Shown here: positions 25,855-34,859 of the stretch, in pieces | Position numbering within the stretch: position 1 is the first letter of the stretch | Layout of the letters: each line of letters begins with the position of its first letter | Source: Candidatus Bathyarchaeota archaeon | GTDB lineage: Archaea > Thermoproteota > Bathyarchaeia > Bathyarchaeales > Bathyarchaeaceae | DNA length: 46,382 nt | Assembly (NCBI GenBank): GCA_029882515.1 | Contig: JAOUKN010000003.1 | Location: 1-46,382, forward strand | Reading direction: 5' to 3' | Translations under genes and position numbers: made by a program | Notes under the pieces: model-generated | Told to the model about the DNA's origin: nothing | Databases searched by the model: none | Seen by the model: only the letters and a program-made list of their open reading frames with translations

Positions 25855-26817
25855 ATGACGCTTCTCAAAGTTGAGAACTTGACCATGTACTGGGAAGTAT
25901 TACGAGGATACGTTAAGGCAGTAGACGACGTCAGCTTTAGCCTTGAAAAGGGACATTCTCTTGGACTCGCTGGCGAATCCGGATGCGGAAAAACAAGTAC
26001 TGCCTTGGCAATTCTAAGACTGTTGCCATATAATGGGCGGATAATGGGTGGAAACATCATCTTCAACGGAGAAGAACTGCTACAAATGAATGACCAAAGG
26101 TTTCAGAAGGAAATTCGATGGAAAAAAATGTCTGTAATTTTTCAGGGAGCCATGAATGCGTTACATCCAATTCAAAGAATTGGAGACCAGATAACTGAAG
26201 CTATTCTTCTCCATGAGAACATAAGCAAGAAGGAAGCAGTGGACAGAGCTAGTAAGCTACTCGATCTGGTTGGAATCGGAGCGGAGAGAATCGATCGATA
26301 CCCCCATGAACTCAGCGGAGGACTAAAACAACGAACTGTAATTGCCATGGCCCTAGCATGTAATCCTGACCTTATCTTCGCAGACGAACCGACAACCGCA
26401 TTAGACGTCATTGTTCAAGCCCAAGTGCTAAAAGTGATCAAGGAACTCCAGCATAAATTGAATCTCTCTATGATCATGATTTCACATGACCTCGCCATGA
26501 TCGCTGAAACCTGCGATGAGATCGCAATTATGTATGCAGGAAAAATAGTGGAATACGGAGATGTCACAACCATCTACAAAAAGCCGTTGCACCCCTACAC
26601 ACAGAAACTCATAAAAGCCTTCCCCAGTGTCATAGGACCCAAAACGGAACTCGCAACCATACATGGATTTCCACCCGACCTGCTGAAGCCTCCACCAGGA
26701 TGCAGATTCCATCCAAGATGCCCATACGCCATGGAAATTTGTAGAAAGAAAGACCCGCAATCAGCAAAAGTAGATGGCAAATATCATTCAGTAGCCTGTT
26801 ACCTAATTGGAGACTAG
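25855..26817 (+). CDS. dppD: Peptide ABC transporter ATPase, DppD-type (320 aa)
   Basis: This is a cytoplasmic ATPase that drives peptide import. Motifs in order: Walker A GESGCGKTS (about 41-49), the Q-loop in VIFQGAMNALHP, signature LSGGLKQR (a variant of LSGGMRQR), Walker B LIFADEPTTALD, and the switch histidine in MISHDLAM. The C-terminus has the family's oligo-HPY extension, with GCRFHPRCPYAMEICRKK and a late VACYL; these four cysteines match the pattern reported to bind an iron-sulfur cluster in some DppD/DppF proteins. The ATG abuts the previous TAA, so translation is probably coupled. Confidence 0.95.
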   Translation: MTLLKVENLTMYWEVLRGYVKAVDDVSFSLEKGHSLGLAGESGCGKTSTALAILRLLPYNGRIMGGNIIFNGEELLQMNDQRFQKEIRWKKMSVIFQGAMNALHPIQRIGDQITEAILLHENISKKEAVDRASKLLDLVGIGAERIDRYPHELSGGLKQRTVIAMALACNPDLIFADEPTTALDVIVQAQVLKVIKELQHKLNLSMIMISHDLAMIAETCDEIAIMYAGKIVEYGDVTTIYKKPLHPYTQKLIKAFPSVIGPKTELATIHGFPPDLLKPPPGCRFHPRCPYAMEICRKKDPQSAKVDGKYHSVACYLIGD

Positions 26818-26822
26818 AACTC

Positions 26823-27815
26823 ATGGAAGAAAGCGTTGTAGAAATTCACGATCTGAAAAAATATTTTCCTATAAAGTTAGGTTTCCTCAAGAGTTTAACA
26901 ATTAAGTTAGTTCCAGAGATCCGTGCTGTTGACGGCGTAAGCTTCAAAATAGCCCCTCGGGAAGTTTTTGGTCTCGCTGGAGAAAGTGGCTGCGGAAAAA
27001 CAACTACCGGGAGATGCATACTCAGGCTAATTGAACCCACAAACGGTAAAATCTTGTTTAAAGGGACAGATTTAACGGCTCTTGCTTCAGACAGAATGAC
27101 CAAACTCCGAAGGAAAATGCAGATTATATTTCAGGACCCCTACGAATCTTTGAACCCACGAATGAGCGTATATGACATCATAGCAGAGCCGTTAACTATC
27201 CAAGGAATCGCGACAAGTGCAGATCAAATCACAAAGCTGGTAAGTACTGCTTTGGAGGAATTGGATCTCAATCCACCAGAGGAATTCATGTACAGATTTC
27301 CCCACGAGCTCAGCGGTGGTCAAAGGCAAAGAGTGGCCATAGCAAGAGCCTTCGTACTTAAGCCCGAGTTCATTGTTGCCGACGAACCCGTATCTATGCT
27401 TGACGCTTCCATTAGATCCGAAGTTCTAAATCTCATATTAGGCCTGATAGAGGAAACCCAGTGCGCATTTCTTTACATCACGCACGACATCGCACTGACA
27501 CGGCACATTTGTAATCGCATTGCAATCATGTATCTAGGAACAATCACGGAGAAAGGACCAACTGAGAAGATGATTCAGAACCCTTTACACCCATATACTG
27601 AAGCGTTAATTGCTGCAGTACCAGTCCCTGATCCAACAGCCCGTAGAACTGAAATTGTAATTAAAGGTGAGGTTCCCAGCCCTATCAACCCACCCCCAGG
27701 ATGCAGATTTCATCCAAGATGTCCATATGCAAAACAAAAATGCCAAGAAGAAGAACCACAACTGGTAAATGCCACAAAAGACAGATATGTCGCATGTCAC
27801 TTCCCACTTGGATAG
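26823..27815 (+). CDS. dppF: Peptide ABC transporter ATPase, DppF-type (330 aa)
   Basis: Second ATPase of the operon, starting five bases after DppD. It has Walker A GESGCGKTT, the Q-loop IIFQDPYESLNPRMSV, which is diagnostic of DppF/OppF, signature LSGGQRQR, Walker B FIVADEPVSMLD, and the switch THDIA. The C-terminal extension again carries four cysteines (GCRFHPRCPYAKQKC and VACHFP). It ends the operon; the next gene converges from the other strand. Confidence 0.95.
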   Translation: MEESVVEIHDLKKYFPIKLGFLKSLTIKLVPEIRAVDGVSFKIAPREVFGLAGESGCGKTTTGRCILRLIEPTNGKILFKGTDLTALASDRMTKLRRKMQIIFQDPYESLNPRMSVYDIIAEPLTIQGIATSADQITKLVSTALEELDLNPPEEFMYRFPHELSGGQRQRVAIARAFVLKPEFIVADEPVSMLDASIRSEVLNLILGLIEETQCAFLYITHDIALTRHICNRIAIMYLGTITEKGPTEKMIQNPLHPYTEALIAAVPVPDPTARRTEIVIKGEVPSPINPPPGCRFHPRCPYAKQKCQEEEPQLVNATKDRYVACHFPLG

Positions 27816-27876
27816 AGCTCAAAGCCTACACGTTAATTTCTCACAAAAGTAGACTATTCACAGCTTTGCGAACGTC

Positions 27877-28335
27877 CTAACTCTTGCTAGGTTTATAAAC
27901 AATATAAAGAAAAACTTCCGATAGACTCAGACTTGTTACAAAGCCGTTTACACACATAAACCAGATCGCAGGATCTACAAAACCAAGCGAAATCACCGAT
28001 AGAACTACGATAAGAACAAAGCCGATGACCTGTGCCAATACTCTCCACTTTGGAGGTACTCTCCGAATCGGCTCTACCCTCTTGTTACCCAGATTCTTCC
28101 CGGATTCCGGTCGCCTCTTCAACAGATAACGAAGTTTCAGTTTATACATAACAAACGTCAGCACCATTGCGATACCAAAGTAAGATACTAATAGAATTGG
28201 GTAAACATACAAAATAAGCAAAGACGTTACTGCTGACAGAATACTTATCGCAGTGCACCAATACACTGCAACTTTGCTAAAGGGGTATTCAACACGCTTA
28301 CGAGTCAAAATACACTCACCGACCAGATGACACAC
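27877..28335 (-). CDS. Small membrane protein, four predicted spans (152 aa)
   Basis: Not a family I recognise. Hydrophobic spans lie at about 23-43, 46-64, 103-123 and 126-147, in two hairpins separated by a very basic loop (KLKLRYLLKRRPESGKNLGN) that should be cytoplasmic. The frame opens at a GTG at 28335. A TTG at 28308, giving a start MTRKRVEYPF and preceded by GGTGAG six bases away, is a good alternative. It lies 41 bp after 28377-28865 and may be co-transcribed with it. Confidence 0.6.
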   Translation of the reverse strand: MCHLVGECILTRKRVEYPFSKVAVYWCTAISILSAVTSLLILYVYPILLVSYFGIAMVLTFVMYKLKLRYLLKRRPESGKNLGNKRVEPIRRVPPKWRVLAQVIGFVLIVVLSVISLGFVDPAIWFMCVNGFVTSLSLSEVFLYIVYKPSKS

Positions 28336-28376
28336 GATTGACTTCGAGACTTCCGTGAATTACGTCCATGACGAAA

Positions 28377-28865
28377 CTACGTATCGAAAGTGACCACCTC
28401 AAACAACCTGAGAGTAACTTCACTGGGAAGAGGTGTATCCAAACCTATGGTAACAGACAAGTACAAACTATACGTTCGTCCTTTAGCCACTTCAAGGCCA
28501 TCCGCAGAGATCGCGAAAGTGCCATTCGAGAACGGATGTACCTCGACGGGAATTGCGTGTGGTGGTAACCAATAACCATTGCCTTTCCCGATAACTTTGC
28601 TATTTGTTGCGTTGTATAATTTCTCATTAGCCCATGTAACATAAAAAGCGAATTCAGAAGGGTTATGTATTCGCAGGTTCGTTCTTACGGATATTTTAGT
28701 GTCCGACGTTTGAAACACCTCTAAATCCGAAAGCGAAACCTCCATCGTCCGCGTGGCTGAAGCCACTCCAAAATAGACGTACAATGTGTAGCATGACACA
28801 AGCGCCAATACTGCGGTAGCCGTCACAAAAAGCATTAAAATATTTTTCTGAGCGCTAATAGACAC
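28377..28865 (-). CDS. Membrane-anchored protein with a LEA14/WHy-like beta domain (162 aa)
   Basis: GTG start with GGTGAG just upstream and a box A near 28899-28907. Residues about 8-34 form an N-terminal anchor. The outer part (about 40-160) contains LRIHNPSEFAFYVTWANEKLYN and later strands, which resembles the Ig-like water-stress/LEA14 domain found in many archaeal single-span proteins. No catalytic residues are seen. Function unknown; envelope association is likely. Confidence 0.65.
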   Translation of the reverse strand: MSISAQKNILMLFVTATAVLALVSCYTLYVYFGVASATRTMEVSLSDLEVFQTSDTKISVRTNLRIHNPSEFAFYVTWANEKLYNATNSKVIGKGNGYWLPPHAIPVEVHPFSNGTFAISADGLEVAKGRTYSLYLSVTIGLDTPLPSEVTLRLFEVVTFDT

Positions 28866-28898
28866 GTGCTCACCAACAACCTTATAGTTTTCATCTGT

Positions 28899-28907
28899 AT
28901 TTTATAA
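28899..28907 (-). promoter_or_regulatory. Box A for the LEA14-like gene
   Basis: The minus strand reads TTATAAAAT, about 35-42 bases before the GTG at 28865. Confidence 0.4.
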
Positions 28908-28945
28908 GTTTGTCACATAAATATTGCTGGTCTCAAGGGATAAAC

Positions 28946-29341
28946 ATGTATATTAATCGTTTCCAGATCTTCTTAACACTTGCTTCGATTATAAACTTTC
29001 TCTGTGCTTATTTGTTGTTTTTCGTTTGGGAACAACAGTACGGCTACTTTATCGTCATAGTTTTGGCAAGTTTTATGATAGGAATCGTCATAGGAGACCT
29101 AAGAGAAGCTATCCCCTATACGTTTGTAGCATGGATTACAGGTTCGTTTATATCTGTCGGAATCCTCCTGATACCCGCAGTAGTTTATGGCGCAGAAAGT
29201 TTCCTGCTAGATGCATTCATCCTATCCTACCTCACATATCTGGCAAGATTGGCGTTCTTCGTCTTTCCTCTTAGTTTTGGTGTGACAGCACTTGGGTGTT
29301 ATTTTAGCCGTGGTCGCACGGGTATCATAAAAACGTCTTAA
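28946..29341 (+). CDS. Membrane protein of unknown function, four spans (131 aa)
   Basis: The frame is open from a TTG at 28910, but I place the start at the ATG at 28946 (MYINRFQIFLTLASII). The AT-rich CATAAATATT at 28916-28925 lies at box A distance, so the message may be nearly leaderless. Hydrophobic spans at about 5-27, 32-53, 57-82 and 97-125 cover most of the protein. No family recognised. The last four bases overlap the end of the convergent DNA ligase gene. Confidence 0.6.
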   Translation: MYINRFQIFLTLASIINFLCAYLLFFVWEQQYGYFIVIVLASFMIGIVIGDLREAIPYTFVAWITGSFISVGILLIPAVVYGAESFLLDAFILSYLTYLARLAFFVFPLSFGVTALGCYFSRGRTGIIKTS

Positions 29342-31098
29342 GTAACCTGTGTTTTAGGCTGATTCTTATACAGTTGAATTATTTCATTTACTGTTGTTGC
29401 GTTTTCCGCCGCTTTGTCTGGCCGATAGTTTCCAGTAAAACGCGGAAATCGTATAGCAAGGCCACTTCCTTTTCTTACGGCATCTAGAGCACACGTGTGG
29501 ATCGGGCTTAACGTTATTTCTGCACCTATGGTTTCGACAACAACTCTGGGTTCAAACCACACATCGGCTTCAATGGTTGATAGAACTCTAGGATGCCTAT
29601 GGGGTATTTGATGCTTTTTCATCATTCCTGGAAGCTTTTCAAGATCTTCATCAGTGAACCCAGTTCCACATTTAGTCACTGTTTCAAATATGTCTTCTTT
29701 TGGATTGTATGCAGCTAAGAGTAAGGCGCCGTAAGTTCCTGCTCTTTTGCCCCTTCCATGGAAAGCGCCTACTACTACTAAGTCAACGGTGTCGGTCATT
29801 TCACTTTTGTAGTCACGTTTGTACTTTATCCATTGCCATCCCCGTGCTCCTGCTTGATAAACCGCGTCTTTATTTATTGACTTGCAGATGAGCCCTTCAC
29901 ACCCTTCTTCAACAGCCTTTTCGAAGAACCGTTCAAGTTCATCTAAGTCATCCGTGATAAGGTATTCCGCGAGCCGAACACGATCACCCTTTTCAGTTAT
30001 CTCCTCCAAATAGTTATGTCTAACAGGATATGGTTCTTGGGTTAGGTCTTTTCCGTCAACGTAAAGTGCGTCAAACATGAAGAGGGAAACTGGATTTTCT
30101 TCCATGGCCTTTTGGATGCCATATTTTCGTCTTCGGTGCATGAGTGCTTGGAAGGGTTTTATTTCGCCAGTGTCCGGATCTATGGCAACACATTCTGCTT
30201 CGATGATTGTTTCCTTTGCGTTCACATATTTTCTAACCAGCTCTCTTCCATCTGGATATTGACCAGTGATATCTTCAAGTCGCCGAGAGAAGAGAGTAAC
30301 ATGGTCATCTCGTTTGTGGGCTTGTATTCTCTCGCCATCATATTTGTATTCCGCAATACATTTTCCTCCCAGTTTCTCTAGAATCTCTTGAGGCGAGCCT
30401 AAGCGTTCGGCCAGCATGGGTCTAATAGGATTGCCGACTACAACCTGGAATTTTTTTATGCTGTTTATTCCTTCTTCTGCAACTGTTCTCGCTACGTTGC
30501 CTAAATCGGATGACACATTGTATGCCCGTTCTAGATCCTCTCTTGTTTCTTTTCCTCCACCATATGCTATAGCTAATGCATCAAGGACCGTCATGTCTGC
30601 TATTCCCAGGCGCAAACTTCCTGTCACTGTCCGGATGATATATTTCGCTTCGTTTGGTGTGGCGTTGGCTAATAGTCCAGCTAGATAATTTATTTTTTGA
30701 CCTATGGAGCCTGGACCTGACGCTTGTGCCATTTTGTCGAGATGTTCATAGACGTTTTGAACAGTAAGCGGTTGCTGGAAGAATGTTGTCTGAATTCTTT
30801 TCTTAAGGAACTGCTGGGCAGTCTCACCTAAATCTCCTGTTGTCCGTATATCGTCTTCGATTTTCTTCTCGCTTTGACCTGTTGCTTTGGAAACTGCGCG
30901 GATGGCTAGTTTTTCTGCAATACCAATTTCTATGCCGACAAAATCTGGATATAATTTACCTTGTGTTAGGTATACAACTTTATCTAGGATATCTTTGGGA
31001 GTTTTTCTGAGAAGTTCGACTAGGTAGTCGGTCATTTCAAGTCTTTTCGTTGTAGCTTCAATTTTCTCGTAGGAAACTGCAAGAAGAGAATACCTCAA
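29338..31098 (-). CDS. lig: ATP-dependent DNA ligase (586 aa)
   Basis: Seals nicks in duplex DNA in replication and repair. Domains in order: N-terminal DNA-binding region (about 1-220, with the conserved SLRLGIADMT), adenylation domain starting near 225 with the catalytic lysine K252 in EYKYDGER, then FSRRLEDITGQYPD, ECVAIDPDTG, MFDALYVDGKDL, EGLICKS and WIKYKRDY, followed by an OB-fold ending in AIRFPRFTG. Length and layout match archaeal ligases. TTG start with GGAG about eight bases upstream and a box A TTTTTATAC at 31131-31140. No defect seen. Confidence 0.96.
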   Translation of the reverse strand: MRYSLLAVSYEKIEATTKRLEMTDYLVELLRKTPKDILDKVVYLTQGKLYPDFVGIEIGIAEKLAIRAVSKATGQSEKKIEDDIRTTGDLGETAQQFLKKRIQTTFFQQPLTVQNVYEHLDKMAQASGPGSIGQKINYLAGLLANATPNEAKYIIRTVTGSLRLGIADMTVLDALAIAYGGGKETREDLERAYNVSSDLGNVARTVAEEGINSIKKFQVVVGNPIRPMLAERLGSPQEILEKLGGKCIAEYKYDGERIQAHKRDDHVTLFSRRLEDITGQYPDGRELVRKYVNAKETIIEAECVAIDPDTGEIKPFQALMHRRRKYGIQKAMEENPVSLFMFDALYVDGKDLTQEPYPVRHNYLEEITEKGDRVRLAEYLITDDLDELERFFEKAVEEGCEGLICKSINKDAVYQAGARGWQWIKYKRDYKSEMTDTVDLVVVGAFHGRGKRAGTYGALLLAAYNPKEDIFETVTKCGTGFTDEDLEKLPGMMKKHQIPHRHPRVLSTIEADVWFEPRVVVETIGAEITLSPIHTCALDAVRKGSGLAIRFPRFTGNYRPDKAAENATTVNEIIQLYKNQPKTQVT

Positions 31099-31172
31099 CG
31101 CGACTGCTCCATACTAACAGAAGGTGAGAGGTGTATAAAAAGTTGAATATGAAAGCAGGCTTTTCAAGTGAT

Positions 31173-31490
31173 TCATTCTTTTGTGAGGAGTAGCAATCCA
31201 CAGAGGACATTTAATGCTCCAATGCAGCCTATAATGGCGCTTAATAGAATTTCAAAGCCTTGAAAAGAGAAACTCGTCTCGATAAGAAGATATAAAAAGA
31301 AGAATAAAGCCAAGGCACCGATTCCAGTCATAATCCAACTAAAATATTGTCCTATTCGAGTGGAAACCTTGGAAACAATGTGACTTTCTAGCTCAGTCGT
31401 GTCTTTGAGAAGCTCTTCTTCACGTTTTAAGAAGAAAGTGTCAACCAAAATTTCTTTTGTCTTTTTCTTCTTCTTTTTCCTGTTGGACAT
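31173..31490 (-). CDS. Small membrane protein with a lysine-rich N-terminus
   Basis: The frame opens at a GTG at 31499; I prefer the ATG at 31490 (MSNRKKKKKKTKE). An AT-rich CTTAAATTGC near 31521-31530 suggests a nearly leaderless message. The protein has a poly-lysine start, a charged helical segment (EELLKDTTELESHI), then two hydrophobic spans at about 50-72 and 82-102. Function unknown; the basic tail probably stays in the cytoplasm. It lies downstream of the APC permease on the same strand. Confidence 0.55.
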   Translation of the reverse strand: MSNRKKKKKKTKEILVDTFFLKREEELLKDTTELESHIVSKVSTRIGQYFSWIMTGIGALALFFFLYLLIETSFSFQGFEILLSAIIGCIGALNVLCGLLLLTKE

Positions 31491-31563
31491 TCCACCCACA
31501 AAGAAAGAATTGAAATTCGAGCAATTTAAGAGATTCTCTAGATAGGATAAAGCTTAGCGGTTA

Positions 31564-33039
31564 TCAACGTTCTGATTTCGCGGTGACGTTCAATACTCCT
31601 GCTAGAATGCTGATTGCGCAAATGACAATGAAGCCATAAGAAACTGTGGTTGAGAACTGTGAGGGTACACTTATCGGTAATAGATATCCAGTTGCAAGTA
31701 GATATGCAAAGAGTGCCATGAAGCCTCCGATGCCTAGGCTCATTCCTCCGAAGGCTATACGAATACGTTGGTATCCTATCATTCTTAGATGGTATGTTAA
31801 TACTCCTAAAAGGATAAAGATCAAACCAAGTAAAAGTGCGCTTCGTTCGATGAAAAAAAGCAGTGATATTGAGATGATAAACCCTGCAATGGGAATGTAT
31901 GGATATAAGGGAATCTTAAATGGTCTTTTTAGGTAAGGGCTCTTCGTCCTGAGTCTGATAAGTGCAAGGTTCACAAGGGCGAAACCAAGGATAGATGCAA
32001 ATCCAGCGACGTATCCAATGACTTCTACTACTCCAGTGGCGGCGAATAATATATAGAAGATTGAACCAAAGATGATTGTGATGTGAGGGGTCTTGAAACG
32101 GCTATGCGGTGATAGGAAAAATTTAGGCAAGTAACCATCCCTACTCAAGCCCCTAACAATACTTGATTGAACCATAATCGCTGTACTTAAAGAGGACAGT
32201 GCCGCAACTATGGCTGCGACTGTAAGGATTATGGCTCCGGCTTCTCCAAAAATCTGTTCAGCAGCTAAAGTTAAAGGTGTATATGACCCTTCAATCTTAT
32301 CTAATGGAAGAACGCTTACAGTTACATAAGCTATACCGCAATAAAGCACTATCAAAACCACGGCGGAAATCATTACCGCCCGTGGAATATTCTTTCCAGG
32401 GTCTTTTATTTCAGGACCGCCAGCTGCTATTGCTCGCATTCCTAAAAACATAGTAAAAGTGTAAGCGACAGTTGCAAAAACGCCGGATGCACCGGCAAAT
32501 GTCGATGGATAAGAGAAGCTGAATTCTAACCCATGCAAGAACCCACCAACTATTAGAAGAATGAAGAAAGCTATGAATGCAATCACTATCACAGGTCCAA
32601 TCTGTCCAACTCCTCGGACACTCAAAACAGTAATAACGATAATTATGATTGACGCAATCAAAGGCGTCAACAATGGTATGTCGACTTGAATGAAAAACAA
32701 GATGTTGTAAGCGAAACCTAAAGCTGCGAGTGCTGCACCAAATACGTTAGAAATCCATCTAAACCAGCCAGTTAGGAAGGCTAGAAAACCTCCTAGTGCT
32801 GCTTTAGCATAAGAGTATTCCCCGCCAACTTCAGGGATAGCTGCTCCAAGTTCGGAAAAACTTAGCATGGTTAGCAGATTTATGACGCCACATACGAGAA
32901 GTGCAAAAACTATTGTAGATCCAGCTAGGTACGTTGCGTAGTTGAGGAGCACAAAAATTTCGATACCTATAGCGCCACCTAGTCCTATCATTACTGCCTG
33001 AAAGAGCCCAACTTTCCTCTTTTCTTCCAACTTTTTCAT
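31564..33039 (-). CDS. APC-family amino-acid permease (491 aa)
   Basis: Polytopic importer of amino acids or related amines. The opening span carries the APC signature MIGLGGAIGIEIFVLLNYAT, and the sixth region has PEIKDPGKNIPRA, the conserved IL5-type loop. About twelve to fourteen hydrophobic spans fill the chain, with AAIPEVGGEYSYAKAALG in the region of span 2-3. ATG start, 16 bases after a tiny membrane-protein gene. The substrate cannot be told from sequence alone. Confidence 0.92.
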   Translation of the reverse strand: MKKLEEKRKVGLFQAVMIGLGGAIGIEIFVLLNYATYLAGSTIVFALLVCGVINLLTMLSFSELGAAIPEVGGEYSYAKAALGGFLAFLTGWFRWISNVFGAALAALGFAYNILFFIQVDIPLLTPLIASIIIIVITVLSVRGVGQIGPVIVIAFIAFFILLIVGGFLHGLEFSFSYPSTFAGASGVFATVAYTFTMFLGMRAIAAGGPEIKDPGKNIPRAVMISAVVLIVLYCGIAYVTVSVLPLDKIEGSYTPLTLAAEQIFGEAGAIILTVAAIVAALSSLSTAIMVQSSIVRGLSRDGYLPKFFLSPHSRFKTPHITIIFGSIFYILFAATGVVEVIGYVAGFASILGFALVNLALIRLRTKSPYLKRPFKIPLYPYIPIAGFIISISLLFFIERSALLLGLIFILLGVLTYHLRMIGYQRIRIAFGGMSLGIGGFMALFAYLLATGYLLPISVPSQFSTTVSYGFIVICAISILAGVLNVTAKSER

Positions 33040-33055
33040 AGAACCCCCATCATCG

Positions 33056-33292
33056 TCATTCTAGTAGTTCACGAATAAGAAAGAACCCACTTATTATAAA
33101 GACAAAGCCGAAAACGGAAAGGATCAGCACATAGAGTGCAACATGCTCTGCAGCAATATTTAACCAATTTAGAACATCGAAGAGATTGTAGTAAAGAACA
33201 TAGCAAAAAACAATGGTTAATACACCTATTGCTTCTTGTGTTACACCAATGAACCCTATTAGTAGTTTCCTGCCTTTCATTGAAGAAATCAC
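33056..33292 (-). CDS. Tiny two-span membrane protein upstream of the APC permease (78 aa)
   Basis: GTG start overlaps the stop of the preceding gene (GTGA), a sign of coupled translation. Hydrophobic spans at about 10-35 and 48-73. It ends 16 bases before the APC permease start. An auxiliary subunit role is possible but unproven. Confidence 0.65.
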   Translation of the reverse strand: MISSMKGRKLLIGFIGVTQEAIGVLTIVFCYVLYYNLFDVLNWLNIAAEHVALYVLILSVFGFVFIISGFFLIRELLE

Positions 33293-33510
33293 CGAAGTGC
33301 AAGTATAATTCCTGCTAGCAAGTCACAGGTGCCAATTACTAACAAAGTGAGAATAAAAAACGCTCTAAACTGAGATTCCATAACCATCGTGATATCAAGG
33401 AAGTCAAAAAAAGCGAGGGTAAAGATGCCCATCATAACTATACCCATCATGATTAGCACTCCACCAAACGCTGCCGCGGCTATACCGATTTTTCGTCTGT
33501 TTCCAGTCAA
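33289..33510 (-). CDS. Tiny two-span membrane protein, first gene of the APC cluster (73 aa)
   Basis: Begins MTGNRRKIGIAAAAFGGVLI, with spans at about 8-35 and 48-72. It overlaps the next gene by four bases and is similar in size and topology to it, so the two may be diverged paralogues or partners. No family recognised. Confidence 0.65.
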   Translation of the reverse strand: MTGNRRKIGIAAAAFGGVLIMMGIVMMGIFTLAFFDFLDITMVMESQFRAFFILTLLVIGTCDLLAGIILALR

Positions 33511-33534
33511 TTCTTACATCAACTCTAGCGATTG

Positions 33535-34062
33535 TCACTTACTGTAGGTTTCATAATGAACAAAATCACTTACAGCTCTTTTGAATCGCATTTCGGGTTT
33601 CTCTGCCGAATGCCCAACTGGAATTATGGCAATCGGTCTCACACCCTTAGGAATGTTCAGTATTTTTCTAGCATCATCTTCACGGAATGCGCCCACCCAA
33701 CATGTTCCTAAATTCAAGGCACACGCAGTTAACAGCATGTTTTGAATGGCCGCTGCAGTATCTTGTAAACAGTACAAAGTTGTACCTCGACTACCATATC
33801 CTCGACCTGAGCGCAATTCGTTAGCGCAAACAACAATCAATACTGGAACCTCTTCTAGGAATCTCTGGTTCAAAGCAGCCACGGACAACTTGCGTTTTGT
33901 TCTAGAATCTCTAATGACAATAAATTCCCAAGGTTGCATGTTTCCGGCAGAAGGAGCATGCCTAGCAGCGTCTATTAACTTCTCAATTTCTTCTTTTGAA
34001 ACTTCTTCAGGAGTGAAAGCTCTGATGCTTCTTCTGTTCGTTATTGCCTCAAAGACATCCAA
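33535..34062 (-). CDS. Nitroreductase-family flavoprotein (175 aa)
   Basis: FMN-dependent oxidoreductase of the nitroreductase fold. The FMN-phosphate motif is NRRSIRAFTPEEVS (about 8-21), followed by ARHAPSAGNMQPWEFIV, the FMN ring region, and later CWVGAFREDDARKIL and PVGHSAEKP near the C-terminus. Length (175) is typical of the short archaeal members. TTG start with AAGGAGA seven bases away. The natural substrate is unknown. Confidence 0.9.
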   Translation of the reverse strand: MDVFEAITNRRSIRAFTPEEVSKEEIEKLIDAARHAPSAGNMQPWEFIVIRDSRTKRKLSVAALNQRFLEEVPVLIVVCANELRSGRGYGSRGTTLYCLQDTAAAIQNMLLTACALNLGTCWVGAFREDDARKILNIPKGVRPIAIIPVGHSAEKPEMRFKRAVSDFVHYETYSK

Positions 34063-34088
34063 ATCTCGTCTCTCCTTTTTGCTTTGTG

Positions 34089-34163
34089 TTAGGTTATGTT
34101 GACTGGAAGCTCGCCACCTAAAATCCTACCTAAGTCATCTATCAAAGTCTTTCTAAGTTTCAT
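34089..34163 (-). CDS. Possible 24-residue small ORF upstream of the nitroreductase
   Basis: ATG at 34163 to TAA at 34089, on the nitroreductase strand; an in-frame stop precedes it. The peptide MKLRKTLIDDLGRILGGELP (plus VNIT) reads as an amphipathic helix, and an AT-rich AAAATTATATTAC lies upstream (about 34200-34215). It could be a real small protein, a regulatory leader peptide or chance. Confidence 0.25.
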   Translation of the reverse strand: MKLRKTLIDDLGRILGGELPVNIT

Positions 34164-34298
34164 GCTTTTCCAACTTAGATATCACATATGGTTATTTTGT
34201 AATATAATTTTATGTCACAATAGTGGAGATATCCCCCGCAGACCCTTTTTTCTCAACCAGAAACCGATCGGATTCGGAACAGTTTCCGCGCACATTGT

Positions 34299-34859
34299 TC
34301 AGACAAGAATGGTGAACAAGCTGTTGTCCAGCAGCAAGAGAATCCCCTGAACAATGCATACTAACCCAAGGATTATTGCCACAGGCCTAGAGGCTAAGAG
34401 AGTTCCAATCAGCTTCACCACGTCTTCAACAAACTTGAAGAGCATATACATAAACAATGCTGGGATAAAGAAAAGCAGTAGATAGATCCATGTCGACGAA
34501 ATCCCAAAGATAGTATCTGGTAAAGGATGCAAAAAGAATACGAACCCAACGCACAATCCACCCACTGCAAGACCTACCAAAGCAGCCCAAGGAATATCCT
34601 TCAACGGTTTCAAGAACAAAGCGAAGCCGGTAACAATTAGCAAGAATCGAGTACCAGAATCCCAAGCTTGCACCGACCAAACACTCACTGCTGTCACTAA
34701 TAAGAGGACTCCGACAAAAAATCCAAAGAGTGTCAGAGCCTTTATCAACCCACCGATAGGTTTTCCCATGACTGGTACAGGTCTCACGGATCTTTCCAGC
34801 AGCCAAGAAGCTGCGACCATTCCACCCAAGATTAGAATGAAAGGTGTGTAATCCACCAA
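34299..34859 (-). CDS. Membrane protein, five to six spans (186 aa)
   Basis: TTG start at 34859 with GGGAG about 15 bases upstream. Hydrophobic spans at about 5-20, 39-65, 72-86, 92-112, 120-145 and 160-180. Contains KPIGGLIKALTLFGF and the helical loop KFVEDVVKLIGTLLASRP. No family recognised and no catalytic motif seen. Envelope or transport-related roles are both possible. Confidence 0.65.
   Translation of the reverse strand: MVDYTPFILILGGMVAASWLLERSVRPVPVMGKPIGGLIKALTLFGFFVGVLLLVTAVSVWSVQAWDSGTRFLLIVTGFALFLKPLKDIPWAALVGLAVGGLCVGFVFFLHPLPDTIFGISSTWIYLLLFFIPALFMYMLFKFVEDVVKLIGTLLASRPVAIILGLVCIVQGILLLLDNSLFTILV

Noticed and set aside
34096-34350. Plus-strand frame of 84 codons upstream of the nitroreductase
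   Set aside because: Low-complexity, no start signals, and it overlaps the end of the membrane-protein gene on the other strand.
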